From positions 47,743,305 through 47,807,304 of the forward strand of contig NC_134847.1 in NCBI RefSeq assembly GCF_965363235.1: a stretch of 64,000 nt of DNA, written 5' to 3'. This DNA comes from Mytilus galloprovincialis. Lineage: Eukaryota > Mollusca > Bivalvia > Mytilida > Mytilidae. Every line of letters begins with the position of its first letter. Position 1 is the first letter of the stretch. Below are positions 37,308 through 49,395 of this stretch, in pieces. The position numbers and the translations under genes are program-made. Under the pieces are notes generated by a model. It did no database searches. It was not told where the DNA came from and worked only from the letters and a program-made list of their open reading frames with translations.

Positions 37308-38399
37308 AGATGCCAAACAAGTCTTTGTCGAGGGTGTGGGGTTATACAAATCAATGGAGGAAGCAGTCCCATCACCTTACACGAGGTTCGATTCTGTTCC
37401 AACATTTCTTCCCGGACAAATAACTGCATATAATATAGGTTCATTCGAAAAAATGTCTACAAGGAATTAAATCAAAATCATTAATCAATTTGATACTAAA
37501 ATCTCAAACGTAGTTTATATAGAAATGATAGCTGGTTCTGAAGATGTATTGTGGATAACTGACCAGCAGGTATTAAAAAAGGTAAAATTAGAAGAGAAGA
37601 ATTTGAAAATAATTACACAAAAAGCCTTTAGAATTTATGGTATGGCTATAACTCCATCCAAAGATTTGCTGTGGTTTATAGGGGACCGAAGCAGATTAAT
37701 GACCAAACTGGTGAAGTCACCGAATCTAAATATGAAGTAAAGGGTTAAAGGTCACAGCTGTCCATGTAAATCCTAACGGAAAAGTCGCTATTGGTGCTTA
37801 CCGTGGGAAAGTAGTTTACCCGGCTATGGGAAGACGGATTGTGCATGTAATGGATAGAAATGGGAAACATGAAAACACTTATGAACATGACAGACAAGGC
37901 AATCCTATATTTACGTTTGTTAAGAAAATAACCAGAACAAAAAATGATAATATCTGTATAGTGGACAAGTTATCTGAAGATTGGAGAGGCAGAGTGGTAA
38001 TACTAAGTGAAGATGGAGGTGTTCAAAGGCCATCCAGAAGTAAACACAGACGAAATTCCTTATAGCCCAATTCGTGCAATCACTACTCCATCTGACAACA
38101 TTGTTGCATCGAACCTGAACGATGATATTTTATATTTTACAAACAGTGACATGAACAGAATTGAAATATTTGCAATCTTGTCTCTTTGTATTTCCGAGTC
38201 TGGACGTATTTTCACAGGATGTGGAACACCTAAAGGCAGTAGTGATACTGCCAAAATATATGAAGTTAATACTTTATGAGTAAGAAACCTTTCAGTTCAT
38301 GCGAGGGAAGACAGATCCCTTGATATTAGTTCACTGATTAAGGACAGTGTTAGACTTTGTCGTAATTGCCTTTACATAAACATGCTTTACATTATTTTT

Positions 38400-38600
38400 T
38401 TTACATAAATAAGGCCGTTAGTTTTCTCGTTTGAATTGTTTTACATTGTCTTATCGGGGCCTTTTATAGCTGACTATGCGGTATGGGCTTTTCTCATTGT
38501 TGAAGGCCGTACGGTTACCTATAGTTGTTAATGTTTGTGTCATTTTGGTCTTTTGTGGATAGTTGTCTCATTGGCAATAATACCACATCTTCTTTATTAT
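38400..38600 (-). repeat. Dispersed mussel repeat, inverted copy
   Basis: Reads aaggccgttagttttctcgtttg, cggggccttttatagctgactatgcggtatgggc, ttgaaggccgtacgg, gatagttgtctcattggcaataataccacatcttctt. This is the reverse complement of the family seen at 28465 and 48925. Confidence 0.65.
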
Positions 38601-39145
38601 ATTTACATATTGGTTACAATTTTAATTTAGTTAGAGATGTTAGGTGTTTGTAAATACATTTTTTTATGGGAAACAAATAGTAGGATTTAAAGGATATTTA
38701 TATTAAGTACATTGAAAAAAACAGGATATATATTTGTATATTCATGTATAAGATTTAAAAGAATAAGATGAAAAAAAAGGTGTCGCCTTACAATAAAATA
38801 CTTAGGATATCAAATTGAAAATTTACATATCATTCTATTGATTGTTATAGTCATTTCGTTTGAAAAGAGAAGGGTATTAAAGGATTAAAAAGGAGGCAAC
38901 CACAACCCATCAGTGGAATAAAAAGAGAACACAATGCTCCTACACCGTTAAGCACCCATTTAAACAATGATTGTTTAACTCCTGGTAAATTATCCTCATC
39001 ATCTTCTACTTTATTGATGTGAACATTTAAAAAATATGCCATATAAGGATTTAGTCACAGATTTCATTGAACACTGAACACTCATATATGAAAGTGTGAG
39101 AATGATGTTCTATAGTCACATATTCTGGTTCTCAAAGGTTTTAGA

Positions 39146-40859
39146 ATCTAATGCCGTTACTTGGTCTTTTTATTCTGTAAAGTCAGAACTTATTGCGAGG
39201 TTTTAATGAATGTGAATAACGTGAGTGAATGAACTTCGCAAAAATAAGAACTTTAAATCTGATACTTATGTTCCTGAAATCACAATAATTAATCTGGCAT
39301 TTCTGTCCATTTTTGAAAATTCGCAATAATAAATGCATGCAATAATTTCTAAATTACATCAGTGTGAAATCTTTGTAATAACATTAAAGGTACCATTTTT
39401 TCTGCACCAGATTCGCATTTCGACAAAACATAGATATAGGAAGATGTGGTGTGAGTGCCAATGAGACAACTCTCCATCTGGATCCAAATAACAATTTAAA
39501 AAAAAGTAAAACATTATAGGTTAATGTACGGCCTTCAACACGGAGCCTTGGCTCACACCGAACAACAAGCTATAAAGGGCCCCAAAATTACTAGTGTCTC
39601 TACAGTAATGCTCGTGGCCAAAATATTTGAAATCCAAAACTTATATAAAAGACGAAGAGATATAATCCAAAAGGTCCAAAAAGTGTATAATAATTTCTAA
39701 CATTTTGTAACAACAAATTTCATAACACAAAAAAATCCGTATTTTCATGCCAATACTGAAGTACTGGCTACTGGGCTGGTGATACCCTGGGGGACTAACA
39801 GTCCACCAGTAGAGGCATCGACCCAGTGGTAGTAATAACATTTGTAACTTGTTGTCATTCAGTCATCATCATTCCATAAAAAAGATATATATGTTTTGCA
39901 TTCTTGGTACTTCAAAGTTTTTAATGTTTTTTTATTAACCAAAAAGAGGGGCGAAGATACCAGAGGGACAGTCAAATTCATAGATTGAAAATAAACTGAC
40001 AGCGCCATGGCTAAAAAATAAAAATACAAACAGACAAATAATAGTACGCAACACACAACATAGACAACTAAAGACTAAGCAACACGAACCCCAGTTATTT
40101 ATTCTGCCCTTTTTTAATTAGTTTTTAGGGAAACTGTATACAGAAATAAATGGTCAGCAAAAAGAGATAGAAAAATATTTGTCATGAATTCTTATTTAGC
40201 CTTCAATATTGGAGATCGTCCAATAAAGGAGATGCACATAGACCTAATTGAGAGATAAAGGATTTTTAGAGACTTAAGTTTAACTGATCATGCATGGTGT
40301 GTGCTATTCAAGGGAAATTTAATATCCATTTGGTATATTTTTACTACTTTGTGAATTCGATCAGAACATTTTTTCACATTTTCATAGCATATAAATATAG
40401 ACATGATGCAATATATAAATGATCCTTTTTATGTACAGAAGGGAATGTGCCAATGAGACAATATAATAAACAAAAAACCAAACAAAAAAACCAAACAAAC
40501 AAAAACAAAAAAAATCTTAAAAGACAAAATCAATATAAAAACATTTATGTCAAATTATTCAAAGCTTTCATTTATGATGTACTTAGGTGAGGCTTTTGAA
40601 TTTGTGTCAGATGTTCAGACTCCTTGTTTTTCCCCCTACGATACAGGGTACACATTTTGCCCATAACACCAATTTTTCTTTTTATGTAAGGCTTTAATAG
40701 CTTATGAAATGTCACTTACAAATCGAAGTCAAATATCTCGAAAAGGAGCTCCATAAGCTATCAATATTTTAAGCTAATTTTTTCCTTAGCTAATGCTCTT
40801 TCGGCTTGTAGTTTCAATTAAAAATTTCTTGATTTGTACACCCTTTATTTAATACACTT
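39146..40859. other. Spacer between duplication copies, with a dispersed repeat
   Basis: No gene. A dispersed repeat copy at 39431-39640 (gatgtggtgtgagtgccaatgagacaactctccatc, tacggccttcaacacggagcc) is the only clear content. The rest is AT-rich. Confidence 0.5.
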
Positions 40860-41998
40860 AGTCATTATGTTAAGTATGATTAGTGTACATACTCATTCGC
40901 CTGATTTGACAATACACAAAAAAGCTCTGCAATTCCTTTCATTCCATTTTACACAAAACCTTTTTGATAAAAAAAAAAAGAAACTGTTACAATACATGAA
41001 ATGCCATGTCAATAATAGGTATTTGATGAACTGAAGATAAACATTTTCTTGCATTTTTGACATTTAGACGATAGCAAGTATATTTTCAGATTATCCAGTA
41101 AAAGTATGTGACTTAATAATTCCAACCTTAAAAACTCACTAGCTCCAATTCTTCAAACATAAAAGTATTAATTAATTTGATAGTTTGAAACATGTCTGAA
41201 AGGTATATTAATTGTATTAATACCTGTATTATACCCACATGCACTTGAATATATATATCCTTTGAAGATAGATCTTGAAAAAATATGGTGCATGTATCAA
41301 AATGCACTGCATAAATATTGAGGTACATGTCACAAAAGGCACAACATCGATATGGTACACATTTTAAAAAGCACAACAAAGATATGGTACAAAGACATGG
41401 TATATATCCAAAGAGAAGGCTGAGATTGAGTTTGAGGGTTGCTCCAATCATGCAAGAGTTAGGGGCAAACAAATGCCAAAAACAAGCATTTTTCAAGTTT
41501 CCAGACAATAACTTGTGTTTAAGTGTATGGATCTCTCTAAAATTGTACTACAAGGTTCCATACTACAAAGGAAAGGCTTGGATTGAGTTTGGGGGTAATT
41601 GCACCAAGGGGGATTCAAAAGGTTGAAGGGCAGGGGGTGATTTTCTTTTCTATTTTGTTTTAAGGAAGTCATATTCTTTTCACAATTTTTCCAAATTTCA
41701 AATTTTTTAAAAGTTCAAAGAAGAAATCTTTAATAGCACAGTATTGCGCAATAGATTTGTAAGATCCTTTACCACATTTATTTTGTGTCAGAAACCTATT
41801 TCATGTCGTGTGGATCACAATTCAAATTCGGACAATATCAAGCTTGAATATTTGTCCAAATTTGCCCCAACTGTTCAGGGTTCGACATCTGCAGTCGTAC
41901 CAGGCTGCGCTCAGCGAATCACTTTTATTAATTTTAGTTTCATTTATATATTGCGTTGTTTAGTATGACGTCAATTATCACTAAAATAGAACAAATTT

Positions 41999-42682
41999 TT
42001 GTTTAGGGGCCAGCTGAAGCACGCCTCTGAGTGCGGAATTTTCCCAATGTATCGAAGACCCATTTGTGGCTTTCTGCTGTTCAGCTCTCTTGTTATCTCT
42101 TTGACACATTCCCCATTTTCATTCTCAATTTTATCAAATTTAAAAGACAAAAAGAAAAAGCACCTTGCGAAATTCTTTAATTTTACTTTCCGATATATTG
42201 ATGATGTTCTATCATTGAATACTAGTAACCCATATTTCAGCCAATACTTATATCTCATATATCCCGGTGAACTTGAAGTTAAAGATACTACTGATACTAG
42301 AAGGACCGCTTCGTACCTTGATCTTTTCCTCAATATTGACGCAGATGGACGACTTCACACGAAAATTTATGATAAACGGGACGATTTCAACTTCCCAATT
42401 ATCAATTTCCTATTTCTCAGCAGTAACATACCCTCTGCCCCTTCGTATGGTGTTTACATATCACAATTGATACGTTATTCTCGTGCTTGTTCACACTATA
42501 CGGACTTCATATACAGGACATACAGAAGTGTGCGCTTTACGCAGAAACTGCTCCAACAAAGTTATGAGGAGGACAGATTAAAATTGAAACTCCGTAAATT
42601 TTATGGACACCATCACGAATTAGTGGATCCATACGATGTGTCTATGACCAAACTAGCTAAGGACATTTTTACCACATGGTAG
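41999..42682 (+). CDS. Penelope-like reverse transcriptase, C-terminal fragment
   Basis: From about residue 55 of the open frame the protein reads FRYIDDVLSLN, an RT motif C in the YIDD form. It is followed by 'ELEVKDTTDTRRTASYLDL', 'KIYDKRDDFNFPIINF', 'YGVYISQLIRYSRAC' and 'LRKFYGHHHELV', a block I associate with Penelope-like retroelements of invertebrates and fish. The frame upstream of about 42160 is repeat sequence (tttgacacattccccattttc) fused in by chance, so the true coding part is about 42160-42682. The N-terminal RT is missing and the usual GIY-YIG endonuclease of canonical Penelope elements is not seen. Remnant, not functional. Confidence 0.65.
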   Translation: MFRGQLKHASECGIFPMYRRPICGFLLFSSLVISLTHSPFSFSILSNLKDKKKKHLAKFFNFTFRYIDDVLSLNTSNPYFSQYLYLIYPGELEVKDTTDTRRTASYLDLFLNIDADGRLHTKIYDKRDDFNFPIINFLFLSSNIPSAPSYGVYISQLIRYSRACSHYTDFIYRTYRSVRFTQKLLQQSYEEDRLKLKLRKFYGHHHELVDPYDVSMTKLAKDIFTTW

Positions 42683-43930
42683 ATTGTGGTTTGTCATTAC
42701 GTCGTCTAATCTTTTAATTACCAAACGTGACTTATTACCGATTGCGACTGTTTTTCAACGAAATATGTACGATGGTTTACGTTTGAAGTTAGATTCAAAA
42801 CAAACCGGACATATAATATAGTCTAATTGCTACCTTAGTTTTCTATTAAATTAAATAAGTATTAAAATGTGCATTGTTATTAAATGTAATATCAGTATTT
42901 AGTTCAAATATAACCTTCAATCAATCCTTATTCAATCTTATTCATTCAAATGTGACAAATTCGAATGTGACGTAATTTTTTTTGTCATTTTTAACAATTT
43001 CAAATATGACGTCACTTGGCGTTGAGGTTTAAACTTATTCGAATGTGCTGCATTTCGTCGGGTTATGTAGTGTATTTCGGTTGTTTCCTGTAATTAGTTA
43101 ATACTTCAGTTTTATCATATATCTTTTGTATAGTCATTTTATAAAATTTACTGTTTGCAAAAGTATAAATTATTCTAAACAACAGGGATGTTCTGGTACC
43201 TAACAGAAAACCCTGACCGTTTTTGGCACAACTTTTTTGAACGTTTGGTCCTCGATGCTGTTCAACTTGTTTCGGCTTTCAAACTTTTGTATCTGGGCGT
43301 CACTAGTAAGTCTTGTGTGGACAAAATGCACTTCTGGCGTATTAAAATTTTAAATTTGTTGCCTTTTGTTAGCTATTATTCGTGTGTTTCTTTGTCAATT
43401 ATGTTCTCCTATTTATTTATATTGTAGTCCTGTAATGTTGTGTTGTCATTTTAATGTTATATTTCACATGGCCATAAAAGAGAGAGGTTTGGCATGCCAC
43501 AAAACCAGGTTCAACCCACCATTGTTTTTCCTTTAAAATATCCTGTACCAAGTCAGGAATATGGCCATTGTTATATTATAGTTCGTTTCTCTGTGTGTTA
43601 CATTTTAACGTTGTGTTTCCGTTGTGTCGTTTGTTGTCTCTTATTTTTGAGTGAGAAATCAATTCACATTACTATAAGACGTGTCACGGTACTTATCTAT
43701 CCCAAATTCATGTATTTGTTTTGATGTTATATTTGTTATTATCATAGGATTTTGTCTAATGCTTAGTCCGTTTCTGTGTATGTTACATTTTAATGTTGTG
43801 TCGTTGTTCTCCTCTTAAATTAAATGCGTTTCCCTCAGTTTTAGTTTGTTAACCCGATTTTGTTTTTTGTCCATGGATTTATGAGTTTTGAACAGCGGTA
43901 TATTACTGTTGCCTTTATTTTACCATAATA
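42683..43930 (+). mobile_element. 3' flank of the Penelope-like element
   Basis: Non-coding sequence after the RT fragment. It contains phrases such as cgtttctgtgtatgttacattttaatgttgtgtcgttgttctcc (about 43770) and gagttttgaacagcggtatattactgttgcc (about 43882), which I associate with the tails of the same element family. No intact ORF. Confidence 0.45.
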
Positions 43931-45328
43931 ATAATGTGCGCTTGTCTCTGTAAGAGGCGTCTCCCATTAGACATGTAAGAGAGTTTGTGATATGATACCA
44001 TTCCTGTGGATTTAATCAAAGTTGTTGCAACTGAACTAACAGAAAAACAAAAAAAAACTTCACAAAAAAGCGCGACTTCAACAATTTATCAATAAGGAAA
44101 TGAAATCAAGAGTAAGTATTGAATCACTATAGAATTAAATAAGTAGAGCAACAGTATTGAAATACAAATGTAGAACTCAAAAATCAATGCTGGGGTATTG
44201 CTAAAGAAATCATTCAAAAAACAGTATATTCCTGGTAGTTATATACCATCTATAAATTGAAGTCGTAAAATGTAATTGAGTTATACATTGTGAAGCATTT
44301 TGGCGAGTGAGTGTAGGGATATAAAAAAATAGAAACCCTGATAGTTTGTTAAATATGGTTTTTCACATTTGATAAAAAGAATCTTGATATAACGCTTACA
44401 ATCATTGTGACAAATATGATAATTTGTTTAAGTTATGGTCATCTCTCCAAGGCAAGAAACGAGAATTACGGACCGACTGAACCGGGTGATAAAGACAAAG
44501 GGAAATACGATAAGAAAAAAAGAGCATTGAACATGTGGCATTTGATTGCTCCTTTGATATCCTTCTTTAACATTGTTTAATTTACCCAATACATATGTCC
44601 TACCTGATTGATCTTCAGACACAAGATCCCATTTTGTTTTGCCTCAAAGGAGTCCCAAAGCTGAAATTCTGGTATTCTTTTTCTGGATGGCAGCCCCGTC
44701 ATTAACGTATTATACTTGAGAGCAGAAAACAACCCATGGCCACCAATGGGTCTTCAACTAATCGAGAAAATTCCGCACTTAGAATAGTTAACAATTTAAT
44801 TTGTGAGTAAGTCATTTTACATGTTTAAGTACTAGTATTGCATTTCTAATTTCAACATTTGCATTATAAACTATCAAAATATTATAACATATCAGCTGAG
44901 CGAGACATATCTCGGTGTTAACACTTTAGTTTGGTGTATATTTTATATCTATTAATTTATATGTGTTGATCGTTCTAATGATTTTTTTATGATTCTATTT
45001 TATGTAAATTTCCCATTTTTATATATTAATTTTTATCTATTTCATTAATATCTGTAAAGTGCATATTATCTATCGTCTTATTGCAACTCCCCCCTTTTTC
45101 TATTTTGTGTATTATAATTTATTTGACCTGCATTATATCAGATATATAGACAGCTTTAGTGGAAAAAGATATCAATTAACGCTCCTGTACGGCTATTCAA
45201 CACTTACAATCGGTGTATTTTATCTATGGTGAAAGTTGTAGTTGAACGTTTAAAGGTGTATTTATTAACTGATTACACACACAAGGAAGTTAAATACAGC
45301 AGACATATTAGAATTTTCAAAATTCGTT
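43931..45328. other. Non-coding, upstream of the TRIM-like gene
   Basis: AT-rich. From about 45105 the sequence (tattataatttatttgacctgcattatatc) matches the region before the broken copy (34885), so the duplicated promoter region probably starts there. Confidence 0.4.
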
Positions 45329-47011
45329 ATGGCCTCTGTAGGACAGGTTCCAGTTTCCTGTGGTCTTTGTGAGGAGGATACAAGCATAAAATGGAAGTGC
45401 TTAAACTGTGACATGCTCATGTGTGACAAGTGTAAAGAGAAAATTCATGTAAAATTCAAATTTGCCAAGGATCACAAAGTAGTTTCTATTGATGATGTCG
45501 GACTTCATGCAGAGGAAATAGATTTTTCCTATCTGAGTTGCAAAAACCACGAAAGGCAATCATGTGTGATGTTTTGCAAATCATGTGACGGTTTAGTATG
45601 TCCACTTTGTATATCTCAAACCCACAATGGCCATGATTTGGTACCCATCGGAGAAGGGTATGAAATCAAGATCGAAAAATTGAAGATGGGTCAAATGAAG
45701 GTTAGAACTAATATTGACGAGCTGCAGAAAAGGAAAGCAGAAATGAAGGATGTTGATAGTAACGAACTTTCCAAGTTTGAAAACACTATGAAGAGAATAA
45801 AAATTCAGAATGTCCTGCTAAAGAAGGAAGTCGATCAGCATACTGAAAAATTGGAGACTGAGCTAACTAAAAAGTGGGAAGAAATACATATGTATACTGA
45901 AAAGGGACAAACGGAAGCGAACTTGCTGATTGGAAGTCTAGAATCCAAAAACTTAAAAGTAGATGATATTATCCAATCAATGGATGCCAAAAAATTCTTT
46001 GTAGATGGTGTTGGTTTAGTAAAAGCAATGGATGAGGCAGACACACCACCTTGTACGAAATTTGATTCTATTCCAATATTTTTTCCCGGACAAATAACTG
46101 CATATAATGTTGGTTCATTAGAAAAAGCTTCTACAAAGGATGAAATAAAAATTATTAAAAAATTGCACACTCAAATCGCAGACGTATTTTATATGGCAAT
46201 GGCAGACGGTTCAGGGGAAGAATTGTGGATTACTGACCAGAAGGTGTTACAGAAAGTAAAAATAGAAGGGAATAGTTTGAGGATAGTTGCCCAAAAAGAC
46301 ATTAAAATTTTTGGTATGGCTGTTTGTCCATCCAAAGATCTCCTTTTGGTTAAAAGACAGAGCCTGAAGCAGATCAGTGACCAAACAAGTGAAGTGACTC
46401 AATCGAAGTATGAGGTAAAAGGTTTAAGGTTATCAGCTGTTCATGTAAACTCGGATGGAAGCGTCACTGTTGGTGCTTACAGTGGGAAAGTTGTTTACCC
46501 AGCTGCTGGAAGACGGGTTGTCATCGTAATGGATATAAATGGGAAACATGAAACTACTTTTGAATATGACAGACAAGGTAATCATATATTTACATATGTT
46601 AAAAACATAACCAGAACAAAAAATGGTAATACCTGTGTAGTGGACAAGTTATCAGAAGACAATAGAGCCAGAGTGGTTATACTGAGTGAGGATGGAGATG
46701 TTCTGAATATCTTCAATGGTCATCCAGAAGTAAACACAGACAAAATCCCTTTCAAACCAATTCGTATAATCACTACTCCAATAGACACTATAGTTGTATC
46801 AAGCCACAACATAAATTTTTTATTTTTTATAAACAATTGTGGAAATTTAATCAGATGGTGTAACATGAGTGAGATTGGAATATTTTATGTCAACACGTTT
46901 TGTATATCTAAATCTGGTCGTATTTACATAGGATGTGGAACACCTGAAGGCAGCAGTGACAATGCCAAAATATATGAAGTTAATATTTTAGACACATTTG
47001 AGTTAATATGA
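45329..47011 (+). CDS. RING-less TRIM-like protein: two B-boxes, coiled coil, beta-propeller
   Basis: 560 residues in a single exon. Residues 11-49 form a first B-box (C11, C14, C24, C27, C32, C35, H40, H49). Residues 71-102 form a second (C71, H74, C79/C83, C86, C91, C94, H99, H102). Residues about 111-215 are charged and heptad-like, a coiled coil. Residues about 280-560 carry repeated short beta blades (ELWITDQKVLQKV, NHIFTYVKNITRT, GRIYIGCG), like the NHL/propeller tail of TRIM2/3/56/71-type proteins. There is no RING finger before the B-boxes, so it may act as an adaptor or sensor and not as a ubiquitin ligase. Expanded, intronless TRIM-like genes of this layout are common in bivalves and often linked to innate immunity; that role is inferred. 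The broken paralogue lies about 10 kb upstream. Confidence 0.85.
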   Translation: MASVGQVPVSCGLCEEDTSIKWKCLNCDMLMCDKCKEKIHVKFKFAKDHKVVSIDDVGLHAEEIDFSYLSCKNHERQSCVMFCKSCDGLVCPLCISQTHNGHDLVPIGEGYEIKIEKLKMGQMKVRTNIDELQKRKAEMKDVDSNELSKFENTMKRIKIQNVLLKKEVDQHTEKLETELTKKWEEIHMYTEKGQTEANLLIGSLESKNLKVDDIIQSMDAKKFFVDGVGLVKAMDEADTPPCTKFDSIPIFFPGQITAYNVGSLEKASTKDEIKIIKKLHTQIADVFYMAMADGSGEELWITDQKVLQKVKIEGNSLRIVAQKDIKIFGMAVCPSKDLLLVKRQSLKQISDQTSEVTQSKYEVKGLRLSAVHVNSDGSVTVGAYSGKVVYPAAGRRVVIVMDINGKHETTFEYDRQGNHIFTYVKNITRTKNGNTCVVDKLSEDNRARVVILSEDGDVLNIFNGHPEVNTDKIPFKPIRIITTPIDTIVVSSHNINFLFFINNCGNLIRWCNMSEIGIFYVNTFCISKSGRIYIGCGTPEGSSDNAKIYEVNILDTFELI

Positions 47012-47084
47012 TGAAAGTCAATTCTTCAATACCAGATTAGAAACAGTGTAACAATGTGTAAGACCTTGTCGTAAAAGTCTTGTA

Positions 47085-47090
47085 AATAAA
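47085..47090 (+). terminator. AATAAA polyadenylation signal of the TRIM-like gene
   Basis: AATAAA 74 bp after the stop codon, with further AATAAA copies just downstream near 47100. Suits a short 3' UTR. Confidence 0.5.
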
Positions 47091-47261
47091 TAAGCTTAAT
47101 AAATAAGTTACAATATAAATATAATTAGGGATGTGGAGTAAATATTAAACATGTTAAAGGGATATAAACTTAGTTCATTCAAACGTGGACATTTGAAGTT
47201 AATATCATAGAGGGCATGCGAATAAACAATTAAACATTAAAAGTATTTCACTTCCGTTCAT

Positions 47262-47865
47262 GTACGAATGTCAAGTTGGTTCAATATTCACCATTCAATA
47301 TTCAATTTTCTTTTTAAGTTTAAAAAAAATTAGCACTCGTTTTCGACATTCAACATTCGATTTTTTTTATTATTCAACATCAGTTTTCAACATTCGATTT
47401 TCAACATTCAACATTCGTTTTCAACACTCGATTTTAAACATTCAACATTCGTTTTCAACATTAAACATTCGTTTTCAACATTCAGATTTCGTTTTCAATT
47501 CAACATTCGATTTTTAATATTCAACATTCGTTTTCACCACTTCAGCATTTATTTTTTAACCACTTCAGCATTCGTTTTCAATATTTGATTTTTTTTAAAC
47601 ATTCAACATTCGTTTTCAACATTCAACAAACGTTTTCAACTTTCAACATTCGTTTTCATTATTCAGCATTCGATTTTTAACATTCAACATTGGTATGTAT
47701 ATATGTTTATATAATGTTTAAAAAAACAAATTGAAAAAAAAATAATAAAAGAAAGTGATGAATGTTGAAAATGAAGGCTAAAATAAAGAACAAAAAAAAA
47801 AACCCAATTTGAATGTTGAATGTTGAATATTGAATATTGGTCCAACTTGACATCCGTCATTTACG
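47262..47865. repeat. Inverted-repeat element with a TTCAACATTCG minisatellite inside
   Basis: The left arm gaatgtcaagttggttcaatattc (about 47266) pairs with the right arm gaatattggtccaacttgacatcc (about 47832). Between them lie about 20 units of cattcaacattcgttttcaa on one side and the complementary gaatgttgaa units on the other, which would fold into a long hairpin. The 85-codon ORF across it is repeat translation. Confidence 0.6.
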
Positions 47866-48309
47866 TACAGACATGTTGTTACTTGATAAAAGCTCATAAA
47901 GTTATACCTTATTGGTACGAACCTTTCAAACAAATGCCGAATGAGGATTTAATCTCAGATTTCATGGTTTACTGAACATTTATATGTGAAAGTGTTGGCA
48001 TAATGTACTATATGTATAGACACACATTCTTGTTCTTAAAGGAAGACACGAAGGTCACGCCATAAAACCTCAACTATAAAAAAAGAATTTTACTTCAATT
48101 CTAGTCCAGACAAATGTTTATTGAAATACACATCCAAAGAGGCTAAGAATATAACAGACATATGATACATATTGATATTTACCTGAATACTTTGAACTTA
48201 ATTGTTTTGAATAGGTTTTAATGACAAAGATACAATTTATGAGGATGCTGAGATTCCACTGTCTATGGACAAAGATCAACTGTCCATTGATATAAAAACT
48301 GTAAAACGC

Positions 48310-48870
48310 CTTCTTAAAGGAGTCATTTTCCATAAATGATTTTTTCAACTTTTTTTCATTTCTAGCTATTATCTTGAAAAATGTAAAGGATTGATAGAAA
48401 CTTAAAATGGCAAAAACTGACAGACAAGACATGTACAAAATCTACAAATAAGTCAATAGGCCGAAATTGTCAAACGAATCCTTGTTGAAGTTATCGCTTT
48501 TTAATCACGATTTTTTTATCATTTCGTTGTGTTTTGTCTGTCTGTTATCTTGAAACGATAATAGAAAAATAGAATATTTAAAGACAAAAATGATCAGCAA
48601 GACAAGATCTACAAATAATTCATCATATATGAATTTGTCAGTTGTCATCTGATAGGATTTATACCATATACCATCATTTAAATTACGACGTTTTAACTTT
48701 TTTTGTGTTTTGGGAAAAAATATAGAATTTAGAAACTGTAATCAGGAATTCAAGGCAAACAAACCTAGATTTTGGTCCTGAACTATATTCTAGTCGATAA
48801 TGTAAGAGAGTGATCATTGTTATATGTGCACATAGGCCTAGTGATAAATGTCCTTTAGAGTTTTTAGTTT
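48310..48870 (+). repeat. Internal fragment of the CTCACCTGG element family
   Basis: Phrases such as aaaaatgatcagcaagacaagatctacaaat and ttgtcagttgtcatctgat follow the order in the interior of the element at 17167. The terminal CTCACCTGG ends are missing. Confidence 0.45.
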
Positions 48871-48924
48871 AAGCTGAAAGGGGGAAACAATACAAAGAAG
48901 GCAATAAATTATCATAATTTGAAT

Positions 48925-49060
48925 AAATATAAAAAAGATGTGGTATGATTACCAATGAGACAACTCTCGCCAAAAGACCAAATGACACAGAATTTAACAA
49001 CTATAGGTCACCATACGGACTTCAACACCATTTCAAAAAAGAAAGAAGAAAAAACTCAGT
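48925..49060 (+). repeat. Dispersed mussel repeat, short copy
   Basis: Reads aaaagatgtggtatgattaccaatgagacaactctcgcc, aaaagaccaaatgacacag, aacaactataggtcaccatacggacttcaac. Family member of 28465 and 38400. Confidence 0.65.
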
Positions 49061-49395
49061 ACAACATCAGTTCACAAAAATCGAAAAGCAGCATGAATCC
49101 ACACCTGAGAAAACACTTGCCATGAACTTGGTTGCAATGGAATAGTATACAGTTCCTGTTCCGATATTGATACATGTCATGCAACTCATTGGCCACTAAA
49201 CATTCTGTGATGTCACACTATAGATTAACAGACAGGATTGTGGTTATGATAAATCAAACTTATCCATGGTTATCTGTGACACAGATATTCAATACCAATT
49301 AACCCCTAGCATGAAATCCATAAAACTTTATCACAGATGATTTCAAATTTACAATTTGAAAACTCTGGTTTAGGGAGCTACCATTTGATTTTTAT

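Larger units (their letters stand above)
35287..38279 (+). pseudogene. TRIM-like B-box/beta-propeller gene, broken copy
   Basis: Close paralogue of the intact gene at 45329. From the ATG at 35287 it follows that gene through the B-boxes and coiled coil, but has an early stop/frameshift near 35343, more stops (for example near 35742 and 35800), and a LINE insertion at about 35952-37307. The propeller part resumes after the LINE (DAKQVFVEGVG-type codons at 37308) and runs in several frames to the stop at 38279. Open fragments are at 35370-35642, 37525-37740, 37826-38065 and 38007-38279. Clearly inactivated; still recognisable over its full length, so the duplication is fairly recent. Confidence 0.85.
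32210..39145 (+). repeat. Segmental duplication, copy 1
   Basis: This block and 40860-48050 share a series of landmarks in the same order: gacaatacacaaaaa..ctctgcaat, ttttcagattatccagtaaaagtat, a tacatgtatcaaaaagcac minisatellite, an ATACGACCGC element, the TRIM-like gene, and a tail with 'gatttaRtcWcagatttcat' (39045 and 47950). The offset is about 8.6-10 kb, varying with later insertions. Copy 1 holds the broken TRIM-like gene. Confidence 0.65.
40860..48050 (+). repeat. Segmental duplication, copy 2
   Basis: Counterpart of 32210-39145, with the intact TRIM-like gene. It contains the short minisatellite remnant (41285-41400), a decayed ATACGACCGC element to about 41922 (ttcgacatctgcagtcgtaccaggctgcgc) and a private insertion of about 41.95-45.05 kb with a Penelope-like fragment. 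Confidence 0.65.

Noticed and set aside
42683-43930. Further Penelope coding sequence or a GIY-YIG endonuclease after the RT fragment
   Set aside because: Frames are interrupted and no GIY-YIG motif is visible; ORFs such as 43188-43427 look random.
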